Source: Hyphomonadaceae bacterium
Lineage (GTDB): Bacteria > Pseudomonadota > Alphaproteobacteria > Caulobacterales > Aquidulcibacteraceae
Assembly: GCA_022841905.1 (NCBI GenBank)
Contig: JALHQO010000003.1
Span: forward strand, 108,236 to 172,235
DNA: 64,000 bases
Direction: 5' to 3'
The translations under genes were made by a program, and so were the position numbers. The notes beneath the pieces are model-generated. The model saw only the letters and a list, made by a program, of their open reading frames with translations, did not search any database and had not been told where the DNA came from. Shown here piece after piece: positions 17,472 through 25,646 of this stretch. Numbering within the stretch: position 1 is the first letter of the stretch; the number at the start of each line of letters is the position of its first letter.

Positions 17472-18395
17472 ATGAGTCTCAAGGACAAGATCAAAGCCCA
17501 GGTTGCGCGCTTCGACGCTTGGGCGCGTCCGTGGGCGCAACGATCTAAGTGGCATGGCTGGGCCTATGAGTTCCTGCTCTTTGGTCTGAAGCAGGCGTGG
17601 GCGTGCCTGTTTGGCGGCGCGATGATCGCGCTCTTGGTCGGCACGCATCTCTTCTGGCCCGATGACGCGCCGGTTGCGCGCTACGATTTCCTCGTGCTGG
17701 CAGCCATCGCTATCCAAGGCGCGCTGCTGCTCACAAAGCTCGAGCGTTGGGACGAAGCCGTCGTCATTTTGATTTTCCACGTCGTCGGCACGATCATGGA
17801 GATTTTTAAGACCGCGCAGGGCTCTTGGATCTATCCGGAGGAGAGCTTGCTGCGCATCGGCGGGGTGCCGCTCTTTTCCGGCTTCATGTACGCCTGCGTC
17901 GGCTCCTACATCGCCCGCGCCATTCGTCTGTTCGAGATCAAATATCTCAACTACCCGCCGCTCTGGACCACATGGGCGCTGGCGCTCTTGGCCTACATCA
18001 ACTTCTTCACGCACCATTACACGATCGATATTCGCCTCGGCTTGTTCGCCTTCAGCGCGCTCATTTTCTGGCGCACCTGGTTTGTGTTCATGCCCGACCA
18101 AAAGCCGCGCCGAATGCCGATGCTGGTCGGTCTGCTGCTCGTGTCGTTCTTCATCTGGATCGCGGAAAACGCCGGCACTTTCGCTGCCGCCTGGGTCTAT
18201 CCCAGCCAGCGCGACGGCTGGCACATGGTCTCGTTCGAGAAAATGGGCGCCTGGTATCTGCTGATGCTGCTGAGCTTCGTGCTGGTGACGCTGGTGCACA
18301 AGCCGGAAGCGGCAATGGACCGCCGGCGTCCCACCGGCCAGAGCCAGCCTCTGCAATCAACAGCGACGGCCGGCGAGGACGCCGGCGGTCCATAA
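17472..18395 (+). CDS. DUF817 family integral membrane protein
   Basis: 307 aa. It has about seven to eight membrane segments, for example AWACLFGGAMIALLVGTHLF, FLVLAAIAIQGALLLT, AVVILIFHVVGTIMEIF, LVGLLLVSFFIWIAENAGTF and WYLLMLLSFVLVTLV. Conserved-looking polar motifs are GTIMEIFKTAQGSWIYPE, IKYLNYPP and WYLLML; these match my recollection of DUF817. Function is unknown. The last 25 or so codons (from about 18317) are encoded by a REP-like inverted repeat and add a hydrophilic tail (MDRRRPTGQSQ...) not expected in the family. Confidence 0.82.
   Translation: MSLKDKIKAQVARFDAWARPWAQRSKWHGWAYEFLLFGLKQAWACLFGGAMIALLVGTHLFWPDDAPVARYDFLVLAAIAIQGALLLTKLERWDEAVVILIFHVVGTIMEIFKTAQGSWIYPEESLLRIGGVPLFSGFMYACVGSYIARAIRLFEIKYLNYPPLWTTWALALLAYINFFTHHYTIDIRLGLFAFSALIFWRTWFVFMPDQKPRRMPMLVGLLLVSFFIWIAENAGTFAAAWVYPSQRDGWHMVSFEKMGAWYLLMLLSFVLVTLVHKPEAAMDRRRPTGQSQPLQSTATAGEDAGGP
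18317..18391. repeat. REP-like inverted repeat inside the DUF817 3' end
   Basis: A perfect 15-bp inverted pair, GGACCGCCGGCGTCC (18317-18331) and its reverse complement (18377-18391), encloses about 45 bp. The core GGACCGCCGGC recurs at 41878 (short form, GGACCGCC with GCCGGCGGTCC) and at 44958-45052. The element overlaps the final codons and nearly reaches the stop of the DUF817 gene. Confidence 0.7.
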
Positions 18396-18397
18396 AA

Positions 18398-19012
18398 TCA
18401 GCCGTAACCCGCCAGCTTCAGAAACCTGTTCCGCAATTCCGCGTCGTCCTTGAACGCGCCGGTGAATTGCGTGGTGATCGTGGTCACGTCCTTGTGGTGG
18501 ACGCCGCGCGTGCTCATGCACTGGTGCTCGGCGTCGATCAGCACGGCGACGCCGCGCGGCTTGAGCGTGTCCTCGATCGAGTGTGCAATCTGCGACGTCA
18601 TCGTTTCTTGCGTCTGCAGGCGCTTGGCGAAAATCTCGACCACGCGCGCGATCTTGGAAATGCCGACCACCGCATCCGTCGGCAGATAGGCGACGTACGC
18701 CTTGCCGAGGAACGGCGCCATGTGGTGCTCGCAATGGCTCTCCACATCGATCTTCTTCAGCATGACGATGTCGTCATAGCCGCTGACTTCCTCGAACACG
18801 CGGCTCAGCTCATCGGCCGGGCATTCGTCGTAACCGCGAAACCATTCGCGATAGGCGTCGACGACGCGCTTGGGCGTATCTTTCAGCCCTTCGCGTTCCG
18901 GGTCATCACCGGCCCAGGCGATCAGGGTCTTGACCGCGTCCATGGCGGCTTCGCGCGACGGTCTCGTCTGCGCAGCCTCAGCAGGCGAGCGCCACTTCAG
19001 TATTTCACTCAT
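18398..19012 (-). CDS. folE: GTP cyclohydrolase I
   Basis: 204 aa from MSEILKW; an in-frame Met at 19075 would add 21 residues that do not look conserved. It converts GTP to dihydroneopterin triphosphate, the first step of folate/tetrahydrobiopterin synthesis. Seen: the zinc and catalytic region [42 protein letters not shown], the zinc Cys and acceptor in EAQHQCM-like [12 protein letters not shown], and a C-terminal TTQFTGAF. It is convergent with DUF817 (2 bp between stops). Confidence 0.95.
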   Translation of the reverse strand: MSEILKWRSPAEAAQTRPSREAAMDAVKTLIAWAGDDPEREGLKDTPKRVVDAYREWFRGYDECPADELSRVFEEVSGYDDIVMLKKIDVESHCEHHMAPFLGKAYVAYLPTDAVVGISKIARVVEIFAKRLQTQETMTSQIAHSIEDTLKPRGVAVLIDAEHQCMSTRGVHHKDVTTITTQFTGAFKDDAELRNRFLKLAGYG

Positions 19013-19198
19013 GAGAATTGACGGTCCTTGGTCTGAGGGACGGAGGTCGAGCCAGGAGGGTTCTTGAAGGCTCATACGAGCCAGTCAGACACCCGGACTT
19101 AACGCCCGCCCGAAAAACACCCTCAGGCGACGGGACTACGCTGTCGGCCCCGATTGGATATGGAGTGTAGCACAAGGCGCCGCTAGAACCCAACCGCC

Positions 19199-20575
19199 AT
19201 GAAAATCCAGCTGACCAACACGTTGACGCGGCGCAAAGAGCCGTTTGTCCCTGCCGATCCGGCCCGGGTGACGATGTATGTCTGCGGGCCCACCGTTTAT
19301 AGTTATGCCCATATCGGCAATATGCGCCCGCCGGTGGTGTTCGACGTGCTTTTCCGGCTGCTGCGCCATGTCTATGGCGAAAAGGCCGTGCTCTACGCGC
19401 GCAACTATACCGATATCGACGATCGCATCATTAACGCCGCCATCGAGAGCCGCCAGCCGATTGGCGCCATAACGGCTGAGTTCGAGCGCGCCTACGAGGC
19501 CGACACCGCAGCGCTCGGCGTGCTGGCGCCCACATTCAAGCCGCGCGCAACCGAGCACGTCGCCGGCATGATCGCGCTGATCGAAAAACTGATCGCCCAA
19601 GGCGCGGCCTACAAAGTCGCCACCGGCGTTTACTTCTCCGTCTCCGCCGACGCCGATTACGGCAAGCTCTCCGGCCGCGCGCAGGAGGACATGCAAGCGG
19701 GCGCCCGCGTCGAAGGCGAGGACGATAAGCGCCACCCATCCGACTTCGCGCTCTGGAAAGCGGCCAAGCCCGGCGAGCCGCAATGGGAAGCGCCGTTCGG
19801 CGCTGGCCGCCCCGGCTGGCATATTGAATGCTCGGCCATGATCGAAGCCGAACTCGGCTCACCGATCGACATTCATGGCGGCGGCATCGATCTCATCTTC
19901 CCGCACCACGAAAACGAAATCGCCCAGAGCGAGTCCGCGCACAACCATCCGCTCGCCCGCCTGTGGATGCACAACGGCTTTCTCACCATGGACACGACCA
20001 AGATGTCCAAATCGCTCGGCAATGTCATCACGCCGCGCGAATTGCTGAGCCATGGCTGGCAAGGCGAGACGTTGCGCTGGGCGCTGCTCAGCGCGCACTA
20101 CAAAGCGCCGCTCGATTTCAACGAAGATATGATGCGCGCCGCGCAAGCCTCGCTCGATCGCCTCTATGGCGCCGTGCTGCGCTTGAAGGATCTCGAGGCC
20201 GCCGACGTCGAGCCGCCCAAGGCCTTTATCGAAGCGCTGGCTGACGATCTGAACACGCCGGAAGCCATCGCCGAACTCTACGCGCTGGCCACTGCCGCCA
20301 ACATTGCCAAGAAGCCCGCCGATCAAGCCAAAGCCAAAGGCGAGTTGCTAGCCGCGGCAAAACTGTTCGGCGTGTTGCAGGACGATCCCGAACATTGGTT
20401 TCGCGCCAGCTTCGGCGAAGCCGCCGCCGAGATCGACAAGCTCGTCGCCGAACGTGTCGCCGCGCGCGCTGCCAAGAACTACGCCGAAAGTGATCGCCTC
20501 CGTGACGAACTCGCGGCGCGCGGCGTCGAAGTCATGGATAACGCCAGCAGCAGCACTTGGCGGCGGAAGGGGTAG
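19199..20575 (+). CDS. cysS: Cysteinyl-tRNA synthetase
   Basis: 458 aa class I synthetase charging tRNA-Cys. Signatures: MYVCGPTVYSYAHIGNMRP (zinc Cys plus the HIGH-type motif) at about residues 22-40, the second zinc region GWHIECSAM, PHHENEIAQSE, and KMSKSLGN at about 262-269. C-terminal helices contain the DALR-like anticodon-binding region ending RDELAARGVEVMD. Length is normal. It is monocistronic, with 186 bp upstream to the divergent folE. Confidence 0.97.
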   Translation: MKIQLTNTLTRRKEPFVPADPARVTMYVCGPTVYSYAHIGNMRPPVVFDVLFRLLRHVYGEKAVLYARNYTDIDDRIINAAIESRQPIGAITAEFERAYEADTAALGVLAPTFKPRATEHVAGMIALIEKLIAQGAAYKVATGVYFSVSADADYGKLSGRAQEDMQAGARVEGEDDKRHPSDFALWKAAKPGEPQWEAPFGAGRPGWHIECSAMIEAELGSPIDIHGGGIDLIFPHHENEIAQSESAHNHPLARLWMHNGFLTMDTTKMSKSLGNVITPRELLSHGWQGETLRWALLSAHYKAPLDFNEDMMRAAQASLDRLYGAVLRLKDLEAADVEPPKAFIEALADDLNTPEAIAELYALATAANIAKKPADQAKAKGELLAAAKLFGVLQDDPEHWFRASFGEAAAEIDKLVAERVAARAAKNYAESDRLRDELAARGVEVMDNASSSTWRRKG

Positions 20576-20680
20576 GGCTAGGTCTGGCTCTTTCCTATCG
20601 AGATTTCCGCTCCGGGGACCTGAACGGCGCTCCGCTCGTTCCTCGAAACAGCCGCGTCCGCCGCGCGCCCGAAAGTTCCC

Positions 20681-21931
20681 ATGCTTGATCCGTACATAGC
20701 TTTTCTGTTGGGCCTCGGAATCGTCGTGCTTTTGGTGGCGTGGCTGCCGTTGGCTCTGAAGTCGGTCCCGCTTTCGCTGTCGATCGTGTGCGTAGCACTC
20801 GGCGCTGGTTTTTTCGGGCTCGGCTGGCTCGAATTCGATCCTGACCCGCGCACCTACGACACCATCGTCGAAAAGCTTTGCGAGGCGGTCGTCATCATCT
20901 CGCTGATGGGCGCAGGGCTGAAGATCGATCGCAAGATCGGCCTGCGCGCCTGGGCGACGACCTGGCGCCTGCTCGGCATCGCCATGCCGCTCACCATCCT
21001 CGCCGTTACGCTCGTCGGCGTTTACGGCCTCGGCCTACCCATCGCGATGGCGCTGTTGCTGGGCGCGGCGCTGGCGCCAACGGACCCGGTTCTGGCGTCG
21101 GACGTGCAAGTCGGCAAACCGGGTTCCGGCGAAGAAGACGAAGTGCGCTTTTCGCTCACCTCCGAAGCCGGCCTCAATGATGGGCTGGCGTTCCCGTTCG
21201 TGCATCTCGCTTTGGTGTTCGGATTGGCGGCATCGACGTCCGGCGGCGTCTGGCCGGATATCTCTGCGCTAGGCGGCTGGTTCGTGGGCGACGTAGTGTG
21301 GCGCGTCGGCGCCGGCATCGGCATCGGTTGGCTGGTGGGGCGTGGCTTGGGCTGGCTCACCTTCGGCCGCTCGCGCTCAAAATTGTCCGGCACGCGCGAC
21401 GGGCTCGTCGCCATCGGCGCCACGCTCGTCGCTTACGCAAGCGCCGAAGTTTGCCACGGCTACGGCTTTCTCGCTGTCTTCGTCGCCGCGCTCGTGTTGC
21501 GCGATACCGAGCGCAATCACGAATACCACGAAGCCCTGCATGATTTTTCCGAGCAGATCGAACGGCTGCTGATGATGCTGGTGCTCGTCTTGTTCGGTGG
21601 CGCGATCGTGATGACCGGCTTGTTCGCCAATCTGACGTGGACCGACATACTTGCCGCCCTCGCCATCGTCTTCCTGATCCGGCCTTTAGCGGGTTGGATC
21701 GCGCTCATCGGATCTGGGCATCCCGCCGGGGAACGCGGCCTCATCTCCTTTTTCGGCATTCGCGGCATCGGCTCGTTCTATTACCTCGCCTACGGCGTCA
21801 ATCACGGCGAGTTTGGATCGAGCGAGCGTTTATGGGCGATCGCTGGTCTGGTCGTGCTCATCTCCATCGTCGTGCACGGCATAAGCGCAACCCCCGCCAT
21901 GCGCTGGCTCGATCGCGCACGCGCTGAATAA
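20681..21931 (+). CDS. Sodium/proton antiporter, CPA family
   Basis: 416 aa, about 12 membrane segments. The family exchanges Na+ (or K+) for protons. Seen: GLGIVVLLVAWLPL, an acidic membrane motif in LAPTDPVLASDVQVG (TDPV is the CPA1 ion-binding signature, around residues 129-143), EAGLNDGLAFPFV (the ND pair), and RGIGSFYYLAYGVNH near the C-terminus. No long cytosolic tail is present. It is single-gene, with 105 bp after cysS. Confidence 0.92.
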   Translation: MLDPYIAFLLGLGIVVLLVAWLPLALKSVPLSLSIVCVALGAGFFGLGWLEFDPDPRTYDTIVEKLCEAVVIISLMGAGLKIDRKIGLRAWATTWRLLGIAMPLTILAVTLVGVYGLGLPIAMALLLGAALAPTDPVLASDVQVGKPGSGEEDEVRFSLTSEAGLNDGLAFPFVHLALVFGLAASTSGGVWPDISALGGWFVGDVVWRVGAGIGIGWLVGRGLGWLTFGRSRSKLSGTRDGLVAIGATLVAYASAEVCHGYGFLAVFVAALVLRDTERNHEYHEALHDFSEQIERLLMMLVLVLFGGAIVMTGLFANLTWTDILAALAIVFLIRPLAGWIALIGSGHPAGERGLISFFGIRGIGSFYYLAYGVNHGEFGSSERLWAIAGLVVLISIVVHGISATPAMRWLDRARAE

Positions 21932-22159
21932 GCGCGCCGCAATTCGGAGGATAGATTCGGGCCGGGCGCTGCGCTGCGTGCTAGGCTGGCCCTTAGCCCG
22001 ATCATCCTCCGCACGCGGCGGTGTCGCGCCTGCTGCCTTGAGTTGCGGCAATTCTTGATTATAGGACGAATGGGCGAGGGCTCGCTGCGGGTTGGCTGCA
22101 CTGGTGAGCTGTCGCGATGGCGACTGCTCGAGTCCGAGCAGAAAAGCTCGGAGGCTTCA

Positions 22160-22579
22160 ATGTTTAGATCGTTGATTGCGGTATCGCTGATCTTTTCGCC
22201 CTTGCTGGTGACGAGTTGTGCAACGTCCGCGACGGTGAGAGCGGCTGATGTGTCGGCTGGCCAATCGCAGGACTTTACGGGTTCCTATGATCTGGTAAGG
22301 GCGGCGGCGCTTCAGGCGGTGGAGCGCATGAACGTTGACGTACAGGGGAGCGATGAGACGCCAGAGCGTTTCCAAATCCGCTTCTCAAAACCCGTCAGCG
22401 CCTTCAGCTGGGGGGAGGTGGGCGTCGTCAACGTCGTTCGCGTCAACGAGACGACGACGCGCGTTTTCGTGAATTCGGAGAGGCGCCATCAGCTTCAAGT
22501 GACGGGCACTTCTGAGCAACAGTTCGCAAACGAGATATTTGGAAACATCACTGAAGCGCTTGCGCAGCTACAACCGTGA
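22160..22579 (+). CDS. Hypothetical lipoprotein with a BamC/DUF-like single domain
   Basis: 139 aa from MFRSLIAVS, preceded by a GGAGG ribosome site at 22150-22154. The lipobox TSCA puts the Cys near residue 20. The mature part has an alpha-beta pattern, GSYDLVRAAALQAVERMNVDVQ, ERFQIRFSKPV, VNVVRVNETTTRVFVNSERR and FANEIFGNITEALAQL. A BamC/lipoprotein-C-like fold is only a guess. It ends overlapping the next gene's GTG by 4 bp. Confidence 0.65.
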   Translation: MFRSLIAVSLIFSPLLVTSCATSATVRAADVSAGQSQDFTGSYDLVRAAALQAVERMNVDVQGSDETPERFQIRFSKPVSAFSWGEVGVVNVVRVNETTTRVFVNSERRHQLQVTGTSEQQFANEIFGNITEALAQLQP

Positions 22580-22989
22580 GGGTGGCGCTGCTTCTTGCCG
22601 CTGCGGCCTTGAGCGCGTGCGCGCCGCTTCGCTCCGAACCACTGCCCGAGGTGGGGCCGCCCGAGTACGCGCGCGTCGTATCTCAACGTCCGCTCGACAT
22701 TCGCGCCGGCGAGACCGCCACTGACCGCGCCGCTTGGGCGCTCTTGACTCTCGATCCGCTCATCATCGCGACGGCGATTTTGGCTGTCGAAGACGAGCAT
22801 GGACGTTCGCAACTGACAGAGTACGACCTAGGCCTCATTGCTGGCGGCAACGCCACGGTTCGGAGCCGCTACGTCGTGGAAACGGGCCGCTGCGTGATGA
22901 TGCGCCGTCCAACCGGCGGCGGCCAAGTTGTTATCGTCACACAAGATGAGGCCCGTTGCGGCGCGGCTCAAGGAGAGGCGGGTCCGTGA
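22576..22989 (+). CDS. Hypothetical small lipoprotein
   Basis: 137 aa beginning with GTG, overlapping the previous gene's stop by 4 bp (GTGA), so probably translationally coupled. The lipobox is SACA with Cys about residue 15. The mature part contains YARVVSQRPLDI, a hydrophobic helix AWALLTLDPLIIATAILAVEDEHG, YDLGLIAGGNATVRSRYVVETG and a closing CVMMRRPTGGGQVVIVT stretch. No family is recognised. Confidence 0.6.
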   Translation: MRVALLLAAAALSACAPLRSEPLPEVGPPEYARVVSQRPLDIRAGETATDRAAWALLTLDPLIIATAILAVEDEHGRSQLTEYDLGLIAGGNATVRSRYVVETGRCVMMRRPTGGGQVVIVTQDEARCGAAQGEAGP

Positions 22990-23101
22990 GGTGGAGCGCG
23001 AAGGCGCGCCAGGTGCAAACTCGCCGCGAATTCGCACCCGCTTTGCGGGGGTAGATCGTTGCTTATCCTACCGGCTCTAAGCCGCGCTAAACTCACCCCG
23101 T

Positions 23102-23518
23102 CATCTTCGCAGGAGGGCAGTTGGATCCCTGTTCAGCCAACGCGGAGATGGTGTGATCGAGCGTGATGCGCCGGTGCTTCTCGCAAGAGAAGGCGAGCCA
23201 TCAGACGGACAGACCCCTTGGACGTTTTGGTGTTTCGTATCGCATCGGCCGCAGAAGCCCGCGGAGTTGTAACCGCGTGGAGTAAGTACAGAGGATCGTT
23301 GCCGAACAGCGACGACTCTCACGCCGCCGGCGGACCCGCCTCCGAGAGTGAAACATCTCTCGCGACGGGGCCGGTGAAGCAGATCACGGAGACGCGAAGG
23401 CAAGCGTCGGCGCGGGAAACCGCGCACTCGAAACTACAATCGGACGCAAGTCCCGCGTCTCCGCCCTCCGTTGGGAGGCAGACAAAAAGTCGAACCGGAT
23501 GCGCGATGCGCAGTCCGG
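23102..23518 (+). ncRNA. Candidate structured RNA of unknown class
   Basis: The 600 bp between genes ending at 22989 and 23588 has no convincing CDS but carries a dense series of hairpins on the plus strand. (1) A 9-bp helix 23102-23110/23142-23150 encloses GTTGG/CCAAC 23120-23124/23137-23141. (2) 23164-23171 with 23193-23203, carrying CTTCTC-GCAA-GAGAAG (23177-23192). (3) CGCGG/CCGCG 23260-23277. (4) CGTTGC/GCGACG 23297-23314. (5) ACTCTC/GAGAGT 23315-23349. (6) GACGC/GCGTC 23391-23408. (7) GCGCGG-GAAA-CCGCGC 23410-23425. (8) GACGC/GCGTC 23443-23459. (9) CCTCC/GGAGG 23465-23478. (10) CCGGA/TCCGG 23495-23518. Two loops are GNRA only when read on the plus strand. Not RNase P, tmRNA or 6S by any motif I know. 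Confidence 0.45.
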
Positions 23519-23538
23519 ATAAAATTGCGCGCAAACGA

Positions 23539-23568
23539 AAACGGCGGAGCCCGCGAGCTCCGCCGTTT
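23539..23568 (-). terminator. Rho-independent terminator, minus strand
   Basis: A 12-bp perfect stem (23539-23550 with 23557-23568) has a 6-nt loop. On the minus strand it is followed by TTTTCGTTT. It lies 20 bp past the stop of the Ala-rich exported protein gene. A second hairpin, 23495-23518, is followed on the minus strand by TTCGACTTTTT and could be a back-up terminator. Confidence 0.75.
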
Positions 23569-23587
23569 CACCATCGTCCGTCAGTTT

Positions 23588-24139
23588 TTAGCGCGAACCA
23601 ACGGGCCCTTGCAGCGCGGCGAGTTGCGCGCGGTTAAGGTCGTCGGTGGTGTAATCGCCGTCTTCCACGACATCTTGCACCGCGTCCGGCAGATCGGCGC
23701 TGGCGGTCATCGTGGCGTCGGCGCTTGCGCCGCTAGTGTCGGCGCTGGCCGTCGCGGCTGCGTCCGCTTCGGCGCTCGGCATGGCGCTGTCGGCGGTTGC
23801 TTCAGCGGTGTTCAGCGTGCGGTCGGTCGCAGCAGCGGCGGAATCGACCGCGCCATTCAGGTCTGGCGCAGTGGCTTCGCCCGTGGCTTCAGCGCTCACG
23901 CCCGGCACTTGCACTTCGCTCTCGGCGCTGGCCGTCGGCGTAACGGGAACCGGCGTATCGGTCACGGAATCAGTCGTGTCGCGCGTGGTTTGGCGCGCGT
24001 CATTCAACGGGTCGGTTGCAGTCTGCGTATCGACTTGCCCTTGGACCGTGCCGGTCACGTCGCCAACGACTTGCGCGTAGGCTGGTGCGGCCAATGCGAG
24101 TGCGGCGGTTGCTACGCTAGCGATCAAAACGTTTCTCAT
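23588..24139 (-). CDS. Exported low-complexity Ala/Asp/Thr-rich protein
   Basis: 183 aa from MRNVLIASV; the upstream in-frame Met at 24190 would precede the signal wrongly. The signal peptide MRNVLIASVATAALALAAPAYAQ has an AYA cleavage site. The mature protein is highly biased, rich in Ala, Thr, Asp, Ser and Val with repeated ATA/TADSA/ATASAD units, and has no Cys, Trp or Phe after the signal. It ends with DGDYTTDDLNRAQLAALQG. Likely an intrinsically disordered periplasmic or surface protein; function unknown. It has its own terminator. Confidence 0.7.
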   Translation of the reverse strand: MRNVLIASVATAALALAAPAYAQVVGDVTGTVQGQVDTQTATDPLNDARQTTRDTTDSVTDTPVPVTPTASAESEVQVPGVSAEATGEATAPDLNGAVDSAAAATDRTLNTAEATADSAMPSAEADAAATASADTSGASADATMTASADLPDAVQDVVEDGDYTTDDLNRAQLAALQGPVGSR

Positions 24140-24330
24140 GAAAATCTCCTGACATCGCCGGTGCGAGCCGGCTTGTGTCTGCAAACGCACGAACGCGGCG
24201 ATGGCTGCATTTCAATTTCGAAAGAGAGGAACTGCGGCGCGTTTGCGGCGCGCTACGGCAAAGCGCGAATTTTCGCCTTCACTTCGCCGCACCGTGGTCC
24301 ATCATAAGAGACGAGGGCAGGAGGCATGAG

Positions 24331-25569
24331 ATGCATCGCCGCGCTTTACTTCTATCCGCCGCATGCGCGGCTGTTTCGGGTTGCGCCGCCAATGCCGGCG
24401 GCAGCGAACCAACGCCGCCCAGCGTCGAACCAACGCCCGCGCCAATTTTGACGCCCGGCGCTGATCCGTTCGATGTCGCGCTCTATCGCGCCGTCGCCAG
24501 CGCGCCCGGCAATCAGTTTGTATCGCCCTACAGCGTCGCCAGTGCGTTCGCGTTGCTCTATCCCGGCGCGCGCGGGCAAACCGCCGCCGAAATCGGCGCG
24601 ACACTTCGCTTCGATGCCGACATCGCCCGCGCCACCACACAAACGCGCGCCACCGCGCAAGCGATCGCGGCGCAAACCGGCGGCAGTGAGTTCACCGCCG
24701 CCAACGCCGCATGGGTCGAGCGCACCATGGCGCTGCGCGCCGAATACGCGCGCTCGCTCGAACAAGAGCTCGGCGCCACCATTGAACCGGTGCCGTTCAT
24801 CGCCAATCAAACCGCCGCACTGCGCACCATCAACGCCTGGGCCGCGCGCGAAACCCGCGACCGCATCCCAACCATCCTCACCGAACCGGATGAGAGCCGT
24901 CGCCTCGTGCTCACCAACGCCGTTTATTTCAAAGGTAAGTGGAGCGATCAGTTTAGCGCGAACGCGACGCAAGACGGCGATTTTTTCGCTCAGTCCGGCG
25001 CCGCAGAACGCGGGCGTCTCATGCACAAGGTCACACGCGCGCGGTACGTTGACGGCGAAGGCTTCCAAGCCGCTGAGTTCGACTATGACGACGGCGCCTT
25101 CGCGCTCTCCGTCTTCCTGCCCCGCGCCCGCGTCGGCTTGCCGGCGTTCGAGGCGCAACTTGCCGGCAATCGGCTCGATCGTTGGATGCAAGATCTCAGC
25201 GCTGCGCCGCAAGCGCGCCTCAGCGTGACGCTGCCAAAAGTCGAGATGAGCGCCCACTACAATCTCGTGCCACAACTGCGAGCGTTGGGCATGCGCCTGG
25301 CCTTTACCGATAGCGCCGATTTTTCCGGCATCACCGAACAAGCGGCGCTGGCCATCAGCGCCGTCATTCACAAAACCTTCCTCGCCATCGACGAGGAGGG
25401 CACGGAAGCGGCGGCCGTCACGGCCATCGATATGCGCGTCACCGCCGTACGGTTGCCTGAAGAGCCGCCAATCACATTCCGCGTTGATCACCCATTCTTC
25501 ATCGTGCTCCACCACAAGCCTACGCGCACACGCCTCTTCCTCGGCCGCATTGCGAGCGTGGCGACGTAA
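24331..25569 (+). CDS. Serpin-family protease inhibitor, exported lipoprotein
   Basis: 412 aa from the ATG at 24331, with AGGAGG nearby; the longer frame upstream is not signal-like. The lipoprotein signal has lipobox VSGC. The serpin fold is clear: NQFVSPYSVASAFALLYPGARGQTAAEI, VLTNAVYFKGKW, VDHPFFIVLHHKPT and FLGRIASV. The reactive-centre hinge EEGTEAAAVTA starts at about residue 355 and keeps the small residues needed for loop insertion, so an inhibitory serpin is likely. Counting from the hinge puts P1 near Thr371. It would inhibit serine or cysteine proteases outside the cytoplasm. Confidence 0.93.
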   Translation: MHRRALLLSAACAAVSGCAANAGGSEPTPPSVEPTPAPILTPGADPFDVALYRAVASAPGNQFVSPYSVASAFALLYPGARGQTAAEIGATLRFDADIARATTQTRATAQAIAAQTGGSEFTAANAAWVERTMALRAEYARSLEQELGATIEPVPFIANQTAALRTINAWAARETRDRIPTILTEPDESRRLVLTNAVYFKGKWSDQFSANATQDGDFFAQSGAAERGRLMHKVTRARYVDGEGFQAAEFDYDDGAFALSVFLPRARVGLPAFEAQLAGNRLDRWMQDLSAAPQARLSVTLPKVEMSAHYNLVPQLRALGMRLAFTDSADFSGITEQAALAISAVIHKTFLAIDEEGTEAAAVTAIDMRVTAVRLPEEPPITFRVDHPFFIVLHHKPTRTRLFLGRIASVAT

Positions 25570-25646
25570 GCGCGGATTTCACTTGCTTGCCTGGGCGCCA
25601 TCGCTTCCTATGCCGGTGAGGGACTTGAGCACTGGAGGCTTGTCGC

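Noticed and set aside
23153-23272. 39-codon GTG-start open frame, Trp-rich (PWTFWCF), inside the candidate RNA
   Set aside because: It lies across several predicted helices, lacks a ribosome site, and its start is a weak GTG. It is kept as a possible leader peptide, but not listed as a gene.
23102-23518. RNase P RNA, tmRNA (one- or two-piece), 6S or SRP RNA in the gap
   Set aside because: No GAGGAAAGUCC-type, AGAGUA or ACAGAA P RNA motifs, no ANDN-type tag sequence, no tRNA-like end and no SRP Alu/S motif.
23218-23637. 140-codon plus-strand open frame across the RNA candidate
   Set aside because: Codon use is unlike the neighbours (AGA, AGG, CTA, GGA), it runs into the terminator of the opposite gene and has no domain-like sequence.
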